NCBI RefSeq assembly: GCF_041734735.1
Contig: NC_134903.1
Location: forward strand, 3,583,227-3,647,226
Length of the DNA stretch: 64,000 bases
Reading direction: 5' to 3'
Origin: Babylonia areolata
Lineage: Eukaryota; Mollusca; Gastropoda; Neogastropoda; Buccinidae
Each line of letters opens with the position of its first letter. Positions within the stretch are counted from its first letter, which is position 1. A model generated the notes under the pieces. The model saw only the letters and a list, made by a program, of their open reading frames with translations, was not told the DNA's origin and ran no database searches. This document shows positions 44,501 through 57,671 of the stretch, in pieces. The translations under genes and the position numbers were made by a program.

Positions 44501-44931
44501 CTTCACACTCTGTCTCCAGGTTACAATCCATGTGGTGCTGAAAGCTGGAATAGTGCTCCACTGAACAGTTCCACAAACCACTGGTTAGCTTTACTTTCAG
44601 GGAAATAGGAAAAAAACAATTGAAAGCATTGCGTGTTGGTTTGTGTGACGCATTCATGGCATGTAGCAGAAACAACGTATTGTATTTCATCAAAATAGAA
44701 CATTTGGGCAGTGACACACTCCACTCTATACGGAGTCCAGATATGAAATAAGTTACTGGATCCACCACGATAACCACAGAGATAGATGTGCACATCATAT
44801 GATGAAAGCTTTTTAAGGCTGAGCATGAAATGATGTCGAAGAGGCACAGGTATTTGGATCTTCATTATACCTGTATAATAATTACTTGCATTTCTTTTCA
44901 GTGTGAAGTATCCAGATGACGGTGACGTCAT
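41600..44931 (-). CDS. GRL101-like receptor paralog; 7TM intact, N-terminal frame disrupted
   Basis: Intronless paralog of the gene at 27.7-31.1 kb, in the opposite orientation (tail to tail). Domain order is the same: CUB-like start (MTSPSSGYFTLKRNAS), LDL-A-like piece (CNLETECEDGRDETEHC), C-type-lectin-like region, four LDL-A repeats (for example YSLVCDSIADCLDSSDESFC), LRR cap and about six LRRs, the SSCEDLLQSWTYRGFLWLI hinge and a complete 7TM domain with LDRFIVL, CWFPIG and NPFVY. An open frame of about 880 codons covers the lectin part to the stop at 41600. Upstream, the frame shifts at about 44590-44620 and at about 44385-44395. Both are small indels, so consensus error is a real possibility; otherwise the extracellular N-terminus is lost. 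Upstream exons with a signal peptide are expected but were not found. Confidence 0.82.
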
Positions 44932-45164
44932 GACAAGAACCCCTCTAGGTGCTTTGAATATGATTATGTTTAAATATATATATATAAATGATTGTATTTT
45001 ATGTTTGAATATTTCAAGCGCTGAAAGTGCAATCTCAGCCAATAGATGCATTATTGAAGCACCAATCAAAATGCTAGCCAGCCATGAAGAACATATACAA
45101 TATATGGTAAGTTAAAAATTCTGGGTCTTTGGGACCTTTGAATAACACGTGAAATGTAAGGGAG

Positions 45165-45425
45165 GTTAATTCAGATGAGACAGTAAACTGAGATCAAGTA
45201 TGCAGCATGCACATAAAAGAACCCATGGCAACGAAAAGGCTATTCATGGCGAAATATTGTAGGATAATCAGCTTTGGTAGGAAAGCAAATGCACTTGCAG
45301 ATTGAGAAAACTATTTTTGAAATAGGTGACACCCTGTCACTGCAGTGACGCGCTGTCCCTGGGGAGAGCAGCCCAATTTTCACACAGATTTATCTGTTGT
45401 GACAAAAGAGTTATGCAATACAATG
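45165..45425 (+). mobile_element. SINE-1, diverged body
   Basis: GATGAGACAGTAAACTGAGA, AAAAGAACCCATGGCAACGA, CTGTCCCTGGGGAGAGCAGC and TCTGTTGTGACAAAAGAG in SINE-1 order. No head. It lies upstream of the second receptor gene. Confidence 0.78.
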
Positions 45426-45879
45426 CAATTAACAGAGTGCATAGGATTGTCAAGAGAAAACAAAATATATATTTAACATTTGGATGGATGGACATGTACC
45501 TCTTTGATAAAGTGGCAATAGTACCATCTTTATTCTTTCAAACGTTTTATGAAACACCGTGATAAAAGCAACTTTTGATTCATCAGATCTGGTTTTTATG
45601 TTTTAAATTTTGAAAGCATGTTTTTGTGACAGCACTTGTCCATTAACATTTTCAATCAACAGAAATTGTAAATCTTCAGAATGTTCAGTGGTTTCAGGTG
45701 GAAAGAAGGCGTGGGCAGGGAGGCTGAGACATGCACATTCTTTTGTGCAGAAATTCTGGCTACGATAATGGGAGAAGAAAAAAAGGAATGAAGACAGATG
45801 TCACACAACATACATTTGTACAGTATCTGTCAGTATCTAGTTGACTGATAATGAAGATTGGTCTCCATTTAAGAAGTTA

Positions 45880-45995
45880 GTTCAGTTACTCAAGGAGGCG
45901 TCATGCACTGCGTTCGGACAAATCCATATACGCTACACCACATCTGCTAAGCATATGCTTGACCAGCAACGTAACCCAAAAGTGCATAATAGATA
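45880..45995 (-). mobile_element. SINE-1, 3' fragment
   Basis: AGTTACTCAAGGAGGCGTCA, GCGTTCGGACAAATCCATAT and GCTACACCACATCTGCTAAG match the SINE-1 end. Confidence 0.8.
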
Positions 45996-45999
45996 CATC

Positions 46000-46355
46000 A
46001 TTGAATTAATGTTTAGATAAATATGCAAATGAATAAAGAAAGAAAGAAGGAAATTCATAAATAAATAGATAAATAAATCAATACATAAATGATTAAATGA
46101 ACACAGGGATAACAGTGAAAAAAATTAAGAAATGAATAGATAAAAAAGGAGATAAGCAGACAATAGTGATGATAAACAAATAAGCAAATAAATGTAAGTT
46201 GACTTTCATCCATGACAGACTGAACATCTATCCATGACAGATTTTGCAAAGTTCTGGTTCTGTCCACGAACTGTATTGAAACTCAAATGGTGTGGTTAGA
46301 AAGCTAGAAAGTATCACACAAAATGTGTTATATCTAAAGAAAAATATAGTCCTAA
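46000..46355. other. A/T-rich stretch with ATAAATA words
   Basis: Diverged (ATAAATA)n sequence at 46015-46190, then unique sequence with a short direct repeat (CATCCATGACAGA at 46208 and 46231). No gene supported. Confidence 0.55.
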
Positions 46356-46359
46356 TTCT

Positions 46360-46620
46360 AAACTACTGGGACTGACAGCCAGATAACAGAACATCTGCTG
46401 CAGTTCTGCCCCCTCCATAAGGTGCTAAGGAAGAGGTTCAGGCCCGACACATCTCCAGTGACCTGGAAACTGCTCTGTGGAGGACCTGCAGAGTACAGCT
46501 GCCTTCATCGCGGAGACTGGGGTGTGCATCTGACGAACGAGAAGAAGATGAAACTATTGGACATCTGGTTCATCCAAGATATAAGCAAGAGAGGCAAGGC
46601 CTTCAAGACTCACTTATGAT
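46360..46620 (+). mobile_element. LINE ORF2 C-terminal remnant
   Basis: One frame reads TTEHLLQFCPLHKVLRKRF, then DTSPVTWKLLCGGPAEYSC, the 'TTEHLLQxCP' tail known after the RNase-H region of several LINEs. It runs directly into repeat R, suggesting that R is the 3' UTR of this element. Confidence 0.6.
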
Positions 46621-47085
46621 ACACTTTAAAAAAAAATATATAATCGTTAAAATGTGTTCTGTGTTTGTTATTATAAAGTTCCAGGTTAAAAGAAAAAAGA
46701 AAAAAAAAAAAGTCCTGACGGCAGATTCGAACCCCGCGTGTTCGGGTGAGAAGAAATTGTCTTACCCTATACACTATCGTGGCTCCTTAACTGACGTTTA
46801 ATATTTAACATTTAAACATGCATTTTTTAAAAGGGCGATAAATCGATTGTGGTATTCGCAGTGAGAACGCTGTTTAAATCATATCATTTTGGTGTATCTT
46901 GGGCATTCAAAAAATCTTTAAGGGCAATTAAAAATTCTTTTTAAGTTCGCGGTAAAGGAGACGTGGCTATCGCTGCAATCACACTGCAACATTTAGCCGT
47001 TTTCTCTGGATCTAGATAGATGTACAAGTTTACTTACACCTGCCGGGAATGTACGACATGGGCGATTCAATTTCTCTTTTATGTT
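46590..47085 (+). mobile_element. Repeat R, copy 3
   Basis: AGGCCTTCAAGACTCACTTA, then on the minus strand a tRNA-like stretch (GATAGTGTATAGGGTAAGAC, GGGGTTCGAATCTG followed by poly-T), then GAACGCTGTTTAAATCATAT and GCGGTAAAGGAGACGTGGCT. The oldest of the three copies. Confidence 0.65.
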
Positions 47086-48117
47086 CATTCGAGTTTTAAA
47101 TAGTTTTAAAGCTGATATGAAAATTGAGTATTTTGTTAAACTAATAACATGTAGAGCCAAGTACGAGTACTTCTAAACGTCGTATTAAGTGAAAAAGACT
47201 TCATTTTGAGAAAAGTCAAGACTGGAAATTTTAACGTTTCATCAAGGGTATTAACTCTCATGGTTTATTATTTATTCTGATTGATTTTGTTGATATTTTT
47301 ATGACAGATTGGGGCATAATCCAGTAAGTGATGAGGCGTTAACAAATCTTTCTCTGAATAAATATCTAACGGTTTTCTTCTCCAACTTTCCATCACATGT
47401 TATCGTGTATTGTCGATTGAATATAGGACTGAATGGGCAGGTCAATAACTTGAAACAAAATGGCGTCGTTCGCGTTCGCGAAGAATATGAGCACACACTT
47501 TGAATATGTATAAATATGTGTATGCAATAAAATAAAAAAAATATTGATTTTTGCCCATGACCTTCAGGGCTCATTCAGTAGATCTATAAAGTCCACTCGT
47601 AGTATTGGTTTTAGTATTTTCTGAAAAGGACCACTTGGGCGAATGAACATAGTGAAAACCCTGTACACTGAGAGTAAAACACACAAGCTTTTTATGCATT
47701 GAGTATAATTTCAAAATGTAATGTTTAAGATGAGAAAGATCAAATTAACCCCCTAGCATCAATTACCGATTAATTTCTCCTTTTTTACTATCTGCAACAA
47801 AGACATGCACCAGAAATATAACTTCCATGCTTAGCAAAAGAAGTTCATGTTTGAACAAAAAATGATAAAAAAATGACTGCTCTTGTTGTTGTGTCAGAAT
47901 ATCAGATCAATGTGCCAACTTTAGAGAATAAAAAATATATAAATATAATAGTAAATTCAGTTTGCATGTAATATGGCCTTTTTTTCATCTTTTTTTTGTG
48001 CCCACCCAGAGGTGCAGTATCGTTTTAAACAAAATGACTGGAAAGAACTGAATTTTTCCTTTTTTATGCCAAATTTCGTGTCAACTGACAAAAAGTATTT
48101 GCAGAGAAAATGGCAAG

Positions 48118-48179
<62 letters not shown>

Positions 48180-49152
48180 ACCGAACACCGGGTTAAAACA
48201 TAGACTTACTTTGTTTACACAAGTGAGTCAATGATTGTGAAATCTGGAACTGTGGTAATAAATTCGCTGACATTAAAACATTGCTTGCAACTAGTAAAGA
48301 ATGAAGCATTACTCTTGTCAGACGAGTTCCTGTTTTGAATTTTCTTATCTTTTCTAGATTACTGCGAGATCCCGCTGATTATTTTATACAAAAGTGATAA
48401 ACTTTGTATATTATCAAACCACCTGGAGTGGAATACAGAACAAATTCAACATGGAAATAACAATGGAAGTATAAACTATACATAGTTCAAAATTTTGTGG
48501 ATTTGAAAACACAAACCGTCAAATAAACAAAAAAGGTATTGCACCAAAAGATATATGTTTCCTGTAAATCTAAAACATTGTGGTCAATGTCTGCTTCATC
48601 TGTAGAAATATTGCTTTGTTTTGGGAAAACACATTCAAATATCATAAATCGTTTTGTATTTCAATTTCTAGTATTCCAAAATATGATCGACTTAATCAAG
48701 GTACCTATATTTCACACTGGAAAAGTTGATTTCACTCTCTGGAGAGACTGAAAACTGAAAGCTGCTGTTGCTGCTGCTTGGATGAAATTCGTTCCATCCA
48801 CCCTTTCATCTACTTAACTCAACTGTCTACCTACACGTTCCTGTGGTTATTGGACCAGCTTGTTCTGCTGCACTGGAATTGACACCAACTGTTCCTCCAC
48901 CTGCTATTGCTGACCGCCGCTAAACACCACCACACCTTGAGTCACTGTGTCAGCCAGGACCACAGCTGTAGCTGTTCAAGGTGTGGGGGGATGGACCGGA
49001 CGCTTCGTGCCTTGGTCAGCTGAGTGCGGGGCAGCAGCTGCACGAGCCAAGCACTTTGGAGCGTGGGTGTGTGAACCTCTGCTGAAGACTTGGACAGTTG
49101 GGGGGTGTCGTTGAAGAGACAGTACAAACAGGTGCTTTGTTTTATTTTTCTT

Positions 49153-49190
<38 letters not shown>

Positions 49191-49520
49191 TGAACATATT
49201 TTTTATTTAGAATTCTAATATATATGTATACCTATATTTTGTATGTATTCGCGTATGGTTAATTTTTGGGGGGTATCGAAAATATGAATTAATTCCTTCA
49301 TCATGTTCTCTTTATTTAAGAGAGTCAGCGTGCCCAGCATGTGGACCATGTTTGTCGCTGGGTGACAAGGAGTTGCCATCTTGTGACAGTGGGTTATGCC
49401 ATGATTAAAACCATGAAAGTGATACAGAAAGGTGCAGATGTCATGACGTGCACTGACTACAAGAAAAGCCAGTAATGTGCATTTATCTGCTGAGTTTGCC
49501 ATGTACTGTAGATGGATAAA
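47085..49520. other. Non-coding stretch with two dinucleotide tracts
   Basis: (CA)n at 48120-48174 and (GT)n at 49154-49190. 48775-49100 is more GC-rich with CTGCTG-type words but no gene model. Nothing else supported. Confidence 0.5.
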
Positions 49521-49522
49521 CA

Positions 49523-51335
49523 ATGAATATATCTGAACTCCCCAATGTCTTCTCCTCTTTCTTTTTCGACAAAGTCCAAAATATTCGTACCACCTTAGAC
49601 CAAACGCCTTTCCAACCTGTTCATCCTGATCCTCTGTTCAATGGCCCCCCTCTCCATTCCTTCAATCCCCTGACTGAAACGAAAGTCCATAAAATCCTGG
49701 CAGAAATGACAATAAAATCCTGTGAGCTCAATCCTGTGCCAGCCTCTGTCTTTTCCCAGTGTCTCACAGCTTCTCCCCACAATCACCAATATTGTGAACT
49801 CACCCCTTCACTCTGGAACTTCTCCATCCACTTTCAAACCTGCAGTTGTCCGGCCTCTTCTGAAGAAACCCAAACTTGACTCAAACATTTGGAAAAACCG
49901 TCGACCAGTTTCTAACATTCCTTTCCAGTCCAAACTTCTTTTAAAAGCCAAGCAGCTCAACAGCCGCCTTTGTTTCAACAGTCTCCTCCACCCTTTTCAG
50001 TCAGCTTACTGTGCTGACCACAGCACCGAAACCACGCTCCTCCACATCCTGAATAATCTGCTGCTAGCGTCCCACTCAGGAAAAAATTCCCTTCTCACTC
50101 TTCTCGACGTGTCAGCCGCCTTTGACATGATAGACCATGCAATCTTTTTTTCCCGTCTTCACTTTACATTTGGTATCAACGGTACTGCTCTCAGCTGGAT
50201 CAGATTGTATCTCACTGACTGATTCCAGTCCGTCATAGTTGATAAATGTCAGTCTGAACCCTTTAAAGTCGAACACGGAGTCCCACAGGGATCTGTTTTA
50301 GGCCCTATGCTCTTCACCCTGTACACTGCTCCTCAAGCTGAAATTATCAACCGACACTGTGTCAATCATCATTTTTATGCTGATGACACTCAACTTCAGA
50401 ACAGTGATACCCCTGAAAATTTGTCCTCGCTCTTGCAAGAAACATCTGACTGCTTCCTGGACATTCAAAGCTGGATGACTCTCAATAAGTTACAATTGAA
50501 CGCAGACAAAACCAAAGCAATCATCATAGGAACTTAACAAAAACTCTCTTCCATCAGAACTGACACAATCAAACTTTGCAGTACATCCATCCCTCTTTCC
50601 AGCTCAGTCAGGAACCTCGGCGTTATCCTTGACAACACACTGTCCATGCATAAATTTATCAGTCAGACCTGTCAATCCTGCTACTGTCAATTGCGGCGCA
50701 TTAATTCATTCGGAAATATCTGTCCACCGACACAACATCTACACTTGTCCTTTCTCTCAATCTCTCTCGCCTTGACTACCGTAACTATCTATTGTCTGGT
50801 TTGCCTGTTTCATCCATTTAGTCCCTTCAGCGCAAACAAAATTCTGCTGCACAATTTGTCCTTAGAAAGAAAAGATCTTAGCACATCACTCCTCTTTTGC
50901 AACATCTCCATTGGCTTCCTGTCTCACACAGAATGAAGTACAAGATCAGCACTCTATGTTATACATATATTCGCAAATCTGCCCTTCCTATCTCTGTGGC
51001 TGCCTTCACCTCTACACCCCATCTCGCTCTCTACGATCCACTTCGGATCCACTTTGTTTACGCATACCCAGATTCAAACACTTCACTGTCGGCCGCCGTT
51101 CTTTCTCTGTCTCTGGACCTTGTTTTTGGAATGAACTTCCACTTTCGCTTCGACAGGTCTCTGCACTCAAGTCTCACCTTAAAACCCACCTCTTTCCATG
51201 ATAGCCTCCCTCCCCTGCCTCTTCTTTGTCTTCAGTTTCTCAGGTTTCAAGTTAGGCATGCGTGTGAATGACTGGCGTGAAAGCGATTGGATTTATCTTT
51301 GCGCACGATTCAGCGCTTATAAATACTAATTCTTC
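49523..51335 (+). mobile_element. LINE (CR1/L2-like) 5'-truncated copy with reverse transcriptase
   Basis: Frames in order give the RT sequence: HPFQSAYCADHSTETTLLHI, LLDVSAAFDMIDHA, then [26 protein letters not shown] (catalytic YADD at about 50376) and LNADKTKAI, ending WNELPLSLRQVSA and HLKTHLFP. There are several frameshifts and a stop after YLTD (50221). The 3' UTR holds GCGCACGATTCAGCGCTTAT and a (TTC)n tail at 51330-51347. The endonuclease region is missing. Family assigned by motif style only. Confidence 0.85.
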
Positions 51336-51349
51336 TTCTTCTTCTTCTA

Positions 51350-52440
51350 TTATTATCAAATAAAATAACAACTGGGAAAAGATGACTGGAAGTAACAATA
51401 AAAAGAAATGTTACTGTCAGGGCTGGTGCAGCTCATTAAAAGTTGTTTCAGCGCGAATAAAGGAACAAAGGAATGTTGTGATTAGTTCGTACCACGAAAT
51501 ATTGAACCCAACGATTGCACAAAATGGGTTGAAAGAAATGACATGTTCATTGGTAAAAATGATTTATAATATAAGATGCATAATATAACAGATATAAAAC
51601 TAAAATGCGCTCTGAACAGAATAGTCCGCATGATAACTGCATCTAAATTTATCCTGCACACAATAGGTCCAACATAAACTTATAGTGCACACCATGCAAA
51701 CAAGAAAGAGACTCAATCGAACATTTCCCTTGGTTTTGTGATCACAAAAAAAAAGAAAAAAAAAGAAAAAAAGTTGGAAGTTTACTCAATGAGAAACGTG
51801 AAAATATCAATAATGCTAAGATTACGCTGACACTGTTTTGTGGTTTTTATGGACTTTTCAAAACAGATGATGCGTTTAATTCTGTCATAATACTTGATAA
51901 AAGTGTATATTAAATTTTATATATATTGTACTGGGGAATGGCATCTCAAATATAGCTGCCTTTCACTAACAACTGTGAAGTACAATGATAGATAAATAGA
52001 TAGACAAATAGATAAATAGATAAATAAATGCGTGTTTCCAATGTCATTTTAATTCATAACAGCTGTCAGCTGTTAACTTGCATTTTCTTTCAAGCTATCA
52101 TGTTATTTGTAAGTTGGTCAACCAGTGGTGGCAACTCTTTGGTTGTTTGTTTTTTTTTGTTTTTTTTTGTTTTTGTTTTTTTTTTCAGACAATAGTTGGG
52201 TTATGACACAGTTGAGCTGACCAGCCATGCCTTACACACATTTCCATGTCACTTGTTGTTCAAATGATGAAGGATAAGGTGCAAAGATCAATGATTTATC
52301 TGGTATACACGACTTTCCATTAGCATTTCTCATTGACTGTTCATATCCTTCCTGTCTCTACACTACTCTTCACAGACAGCGTTGGGAAGTCGATGGATTG
52401 CGATGTTTCTCTTTTGTTTTGACTTTGACTTTGACTTCTC
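51350..52440. other. Non-coding stretch
   Basis: AT-rich, with GATAAATA words at 51985-52030 and poly-T at 52150-52187. No gene or recognisable element. Confidence 0.5.
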
Positions 52441-52444
52441 TCTC

Positions 52445-52575
52445 CCTTTCTCTCCCCCCCCCCCCCCCCCCCCCCCCCTCCCCCTCTCAGAGGTGATTCA
52501 AATGGCCCCCAGTTACTGTTTCTGAATAGTTTATACCTTCTTCGCACATACAGGCATGTTAACATGAAATAATGA

Positions 52576-52617
<42 letters not shown>

Positions 52618-52690
52618 GGACACACGCACGCACGCACGCACACACGCACACACACACACACATTCACGCTGGCGCACACATGCACACACT
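52445..52690. repeat. Poly-C run and (CA)n
   Basis: A C run at about 52455-52489 followed by CTCCCC, then (CA)n with CGCA at 52577-52685. Confidence 0.9.
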
Positions 52691-52754
52691 ACCTGTTTGA
52701 TTTTATGCTTCAAATAGTTAGGCACATAAAATAAACGCGTAAATGAAAGCAGAC

Positions 52755-52865
52755 AGCTGAGCTTTCTAGTTTACGACCAAAATCAATGTGTAATAAACCA
52801 TGTTGTGAAAAAGAGCTTTCTAGTTTACGACCAAAATCAATGTGTAATAAACCATGTTGTGGAAA
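52755..52865. repeat. Two-copy direct repeat of about 52 bp
   Basis: GAGCTTTCTAGTTTACGACC and TGTGTAATAAACCATGTTGT occur at 52759-52809 and again at 52811-52861. Confidence 0.85.
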
Positions 52866-52869
52866 GGAA

Positions 52870-53770
<901 letters not shown>

Positions 53771-53774
53771 CAAT

Positions 53775-53940
53775 TAAAAGCAGTTTTAAACAGATGAGAC
53801 TTGAGGTTGCTTCCGAAGCTGTAAACGGACTTGGGGTGTCTTAGTTCATATGGCAAGGAGTTCCACTGGACGGGAGATGGGAATGCGAAGGATCTTTGAC
53901 TAAAGGACTTAGTCATAACAGAGGGACTTTTGGTGAATGT
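53775..53940 (-). mobile_element. LINE ORF2 3' fragment
   Basis: Minus strand: SFSQRSFAFPSPVQWNSLPY, ELRHPKSVYSFGSNLKSHLF, the 'WNSLPxxLR…FKxxLKxHLF' end of CR1/L2-like LINEs, a different subfamily from the 49.5-kb copy. Confidence 0.75.
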
Positions 53941-53999
53941 CATGGTGTAATGTGGTGTGTGCAGTGTAATATATAGGTTGGTTTGAGAATGCCAGCATG

Positions 54000-54505
54000 A
54001 TGCATTTTGGGGCATAATGTACGCGACAATCACTGTCGACGTGTCCAGTTCTTTTGGCAAAATTATGACCAGCGAATCGGACGTGTTCTCCTGCTTCAAA
54101 CAGTGCAGACTTCAGGTCTATCACCACCTGACTGTCAGATCTAGGATGGCAGTCCACAAAATGGCTTTTCATTGACAGGATCTATGGTAACGCATGGTCA
54201 TCGTCGAAAACCAGGAGCGTTTCTGCCCAGATAACTGTGTAACTTGGCCTTTTCTTTGTATAAATTGAAAGAGTATTCAGTTGTGCATAGACCTACTCAG
54301 TGCGAGTTAAGTCTGACGAATGATGGACCACAAGTGGAGATTTCTTTATTTGGATGGTTGTTCGTGGACATCATGCAGTAAGTGATGACGCCATTGCACA
54401 AACCATTCTTTGAATAAGATTCAGCGGCCGCCTGCACCGCTTTGGAAAATGTGTCATCGCGAACAGTCGTTGTGACCTTCGTACTGATAATGAATATGTG
54501 TGACA
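54000..54505. repeat. Segmental duplication, block A1 (partner 62040-62485)
   Basis: Long near-identical stretches (GACAATCACTGTCGACGTGT, CCAGTTCTTTTGGCAAAATT, GATCTAGGATGGCAGTCCAC, TTTATTTGGATGGTTGTTCG) occur here and at 62.04-62.49 kb in the same orientation. On the minus strand both copies keep one peptide (MKSHFVDCHPRSDS, then KSALFEAGEHVR, GHNFAKRTGHVDSDC), which may be an old coding exon; the upstream frame differs between copies. Confidence 0.8.
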
Positions 54506-54509
54506 GATG

Positions 54510-55595
54510 TGTTTGCATCATTTGGTATTTCTTGTTTTGACATTCCGGGGTTTTGGTTGATTTTGGCTTCAAGCAGTGGAGCCTGTGTTGTTTTGTATGT
54601 ATAGTTGATTTTCATTGGCTGAGGTCACAGGAAGTTGAATTCTTGACTGTCCTTTTTTTTTTTTTTTTATGGAGTCGACAGGATATTCCAAGCTATGCAG
54701 ACCTGTTTGATTGTGCTGGCTTGAAGAGAGCTGGTTTAAAAAAATATGTATTTTTATTTTATATAAAAGCTGCTAGTTATGGCAGTTTTTCTTCCGGGTG
54801 AGAGCACTAGGGCTACGTTTGATGTCGCCAGTGGCCAGCTGATCTGAGGGAACGTCTGGTGTTGCCCTCCTTGTTGCTGATGAAGGCAGTCCGGTGTGGA
54901 GACGGGTGGTCCGTCATGTATATGAGAGATGGCGCCGTACGATAGGCAAATGTGAATTGAAATGATTAACTAATAAGAAGTTGAATGAGTAAATTGACAA
55001 GTTGCGAATTATGATGAATCAGAGACTATCGGAGTAGAGACTGCCGAAGTGTGATGAATCCTGGAACAAAGAAACAAATCGTAAACGAGATATTTATGAA
55101 TGATAAACTGGAGTTATAATGAACTCTGCGGCTGGAAGCAGGAGTTGATAACACATCGTTTTATGCTGAGAATGAAACTATGAGCTCCAAGATTAACTGA
55201 AGGGGATTCAGAATAGTTTCAAGAATTGAGTTCTCCTTTCTTCAGGACTGTAGGGACGTGAAAAGACAGACTATGGGACCGTATGAACGAGTGAAAATAT
55301 CAACGTAATGTAAATGACTAAATTAACATATTGGATTTACCTTATTGAGGATTTGTGATTGTTACTCGTGAAACGGTTTCTATATATTATATGTGTCACT
55401 GGTCTTTGCTCTTCAGTTTCTAGTGTCGTGGTCTATTGTTTTGTTTTCGGAGTGTTTGTGGTGATTGGATGTAAAATTGTGTGTGATAAAGGGGGAGAAT
55501 AACTTAGAACACGCACAGAAATACACACATGATTTACAGCGTCTGTCTATCTTTCTAACAACATCATAAACTCCGTCCGTAACAATATGCATACT
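54510..55595. other. Non-coding stretch
   Basis: Unique-looking sequence with a T run at 54653-54669. No supportable gene. Confidence 0.45.
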
Positions 55596-55620
55596 GGAGT
55601 CACTGGTGCTATTTACTGAC

Positions 55621-55703
<83 letters not shown>

Positions 55704-55765
55704 CTACCAGGTATAAAGCTGGCGTGAGGAAGGGTGTGGTTTAACAGGAGAGGACAAGGCTTGTG
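55595..55765. repeat. Segmental duplication, block A2 (partner 62525-62755)
   Basis: GCTATTTACTGACT, then (TA)n(GT)n at 55620-55701 and GTGTGTGACTACCAGGT with AGCTGGCGTGAGGAAGGGTG, in the same order as at 62.53-62.75 kb. A SINE-2 scrap (AACCCCCTTCGTGTGCATAT) follows at 55767-55820. Confidence 0.7.
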
Positions 55766-55859
55766 TCTGAACCCCCTTCGTGTGCATATGCACGCAGGAA
55801 ATCAAATACGCACGTTTATTAATTCTATTATTTTTTTCTAAATTGACTCACCTGTGGCT

Positions 55860-57115
55860 GCTTTTGCCAAACCACCAGATACATCTTTAATACATGTCAA
55901 CACATTTGTTATAAGTTTGTTTGGAACAATAAACCAGATAAAACTAACCGTAAAACTGCTCATAAAAGTGTAAATAAATAGTGGCATTGGTCTTCTTGAT
56001 GTTAAATTGTTTGCATTGTCTTTAAAGCGTTCCTCGATTCGTAAAGCTGAAAAATCAAATCACAAGTGGAAGCACCTTCTGTCGTGTAACTTTCCCCAAT
56101 GGCCAGCTATTGATAAATATGGTCCAGAGTTTATGTTAAATTTTGCCAAATATAACCAGTTCTGGACAAATGTCCTTGAAAGTTAAAAAAAGATTTTCTT
56201 TTATAAATGTGAACCCCAAAACTCAGCGGAACTGCTCGCTAAGCCATTGTGTTATAATGATCATGTGCTAATTGGTAAAAAGTATATTATATCCAGACTG
56301 CTCAGTAATCATGATGTGTATTGCCTTGCACAATTTTTTGATGATGATGGTAAAGTTTTTTCACATGTACACTTCAAAGAAAAATATGATTTGCATATAG
56401 ATTTCTTTCCTTATTCTGGATATAAATCGGCAGTAAATGAATTAGTTAAAAAGTCTAAGATTACTGCGGAGAGCAACAGACACACAAATACTTCGCTCTG
56501 CTTCAAACAATTGTTTTCTGTTGCTAAAGGCTCAAGACCATATTATGATGTGTTGATTGAAAATAATATGAAACTGAAATGTTGTAATAAATGGGACTTA
56601 AGGTTTTTAATGCATCATAACTGGAAATTTTGTTTTATGCACGCACACAAGATAGTTTGTGTAAAACCGAAATGGTTTCAGCTGAAAATAATACACGGAT
56701 GTTTATGTACAAAAATATTTTAAAAGAGATTGGTGTTCTGATAATGTGAACTGTAGTTTTTGTAGAGAACACAAAGACAGTATTGATCATGCATTTTGGT
56801 AGTGCAATTATGTCCAAATATTTTGGAAAGCTTTAATGGATTTGATGAAAGAGAGATGTGTAAAGGGGGGAAATTTAAAGTTAACAGAATCACTTGTGTT
56901 ATCTGGATATGATATGACAATAACAAGTGATGCTGTCTTGTGTTTTAAAATATTGTTCGCAAAGTATTACTTATATTTATGTAAAATTGAAGACACCTTT
57001 CCACAAATATCAGTTGTTGTTTTTTATTTTGTTTTTTTTTTAACTGTTTTTTCTTGTTTTCCTCCGTTACACTCGTGCAAGGAAATAATGACACTCTAAA
57101 TAAAAGCAAACAAAC
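55860..57115 (+). mobile_element. LINE (L1/Tx1-like) 3' portion
   Basis: Frames include AQFFDDDGKVFSHVHFKEKY, then KWFQLKIIHGCLCTKIF and CSFCREHKDSIDHAFW (a CxxC…H…H/C knuckle), as in the C-terminal part of L1/Tx1-type ORF2. It ends TCTAAATAAAAGC and an (AAAC)n/poly-A tail near 57115, so the 3' end is complete. The 5' part including RT is missing. Several stops and frameshifts. Confidence 0.75.
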
Positions 57116-57289
57116 AAAACAAACAAAAAAAAGAGAGAGAGAGAAAAAGATGCATTCTACACGAAACATGCTCAGGAGTATATCAAAACATCACAAAATA
57201 ATGTAATGATTTAGTCTTTCACTCACCTCAAACATTCAAAGTGTACCGTCTGTTTTGTCATCATGAGTAACTAAATTGCCTTCTCTTTC

Positions 57290-57660
57290 TCTGTAATCAT
57301 CATCATTTTCTGAATCACTTCGCTTGTCATCAAAACCACTCAGAACATTTTCTTGAAGCACTGCTTCAAGTGACCACCCACCTTATTTGCTTCGCCGCCA
57401 TCTTCGCAGCCAAATGACTGGCGTCGAGTGCGTTGTTTCAACGTTTGTGGATTCTACAGGATGTTAACTCAGTTCTGATCAAGGGAAGCTGTAAAGATAG
57501 ACGGGTGATTGCTGAGTAGAATTATATGAGTTTCCCCCGCAGTCCGTTGCTGGGGAGCTTTTGTTTCCAGTCAAAATCGGTTCGCAGATATGCGTGCAGT
57601 GTTTCGAAACAGCATGTGACACGATCATGCAAATCTGCGTGCCGTGTTTGGTTTTCGTTT
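57290..57660 (-). mobile_element. Possible piggyBac-type remnant, copy 2
   Basis: Inverted relative to 24166-24680. The minus strand reads EAVLQENVLSGFDDKRSDSE, NDDDYREREGNLVTHDDK, and carries the same GCAGATTTGCATGATCGTGT and CGCAGATATGCGTGC-type words. See copy 1 for the uncertainty of the family. Confidence 0.4.
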
Positions 57661-57671
57661 TCTGTGCAGCC

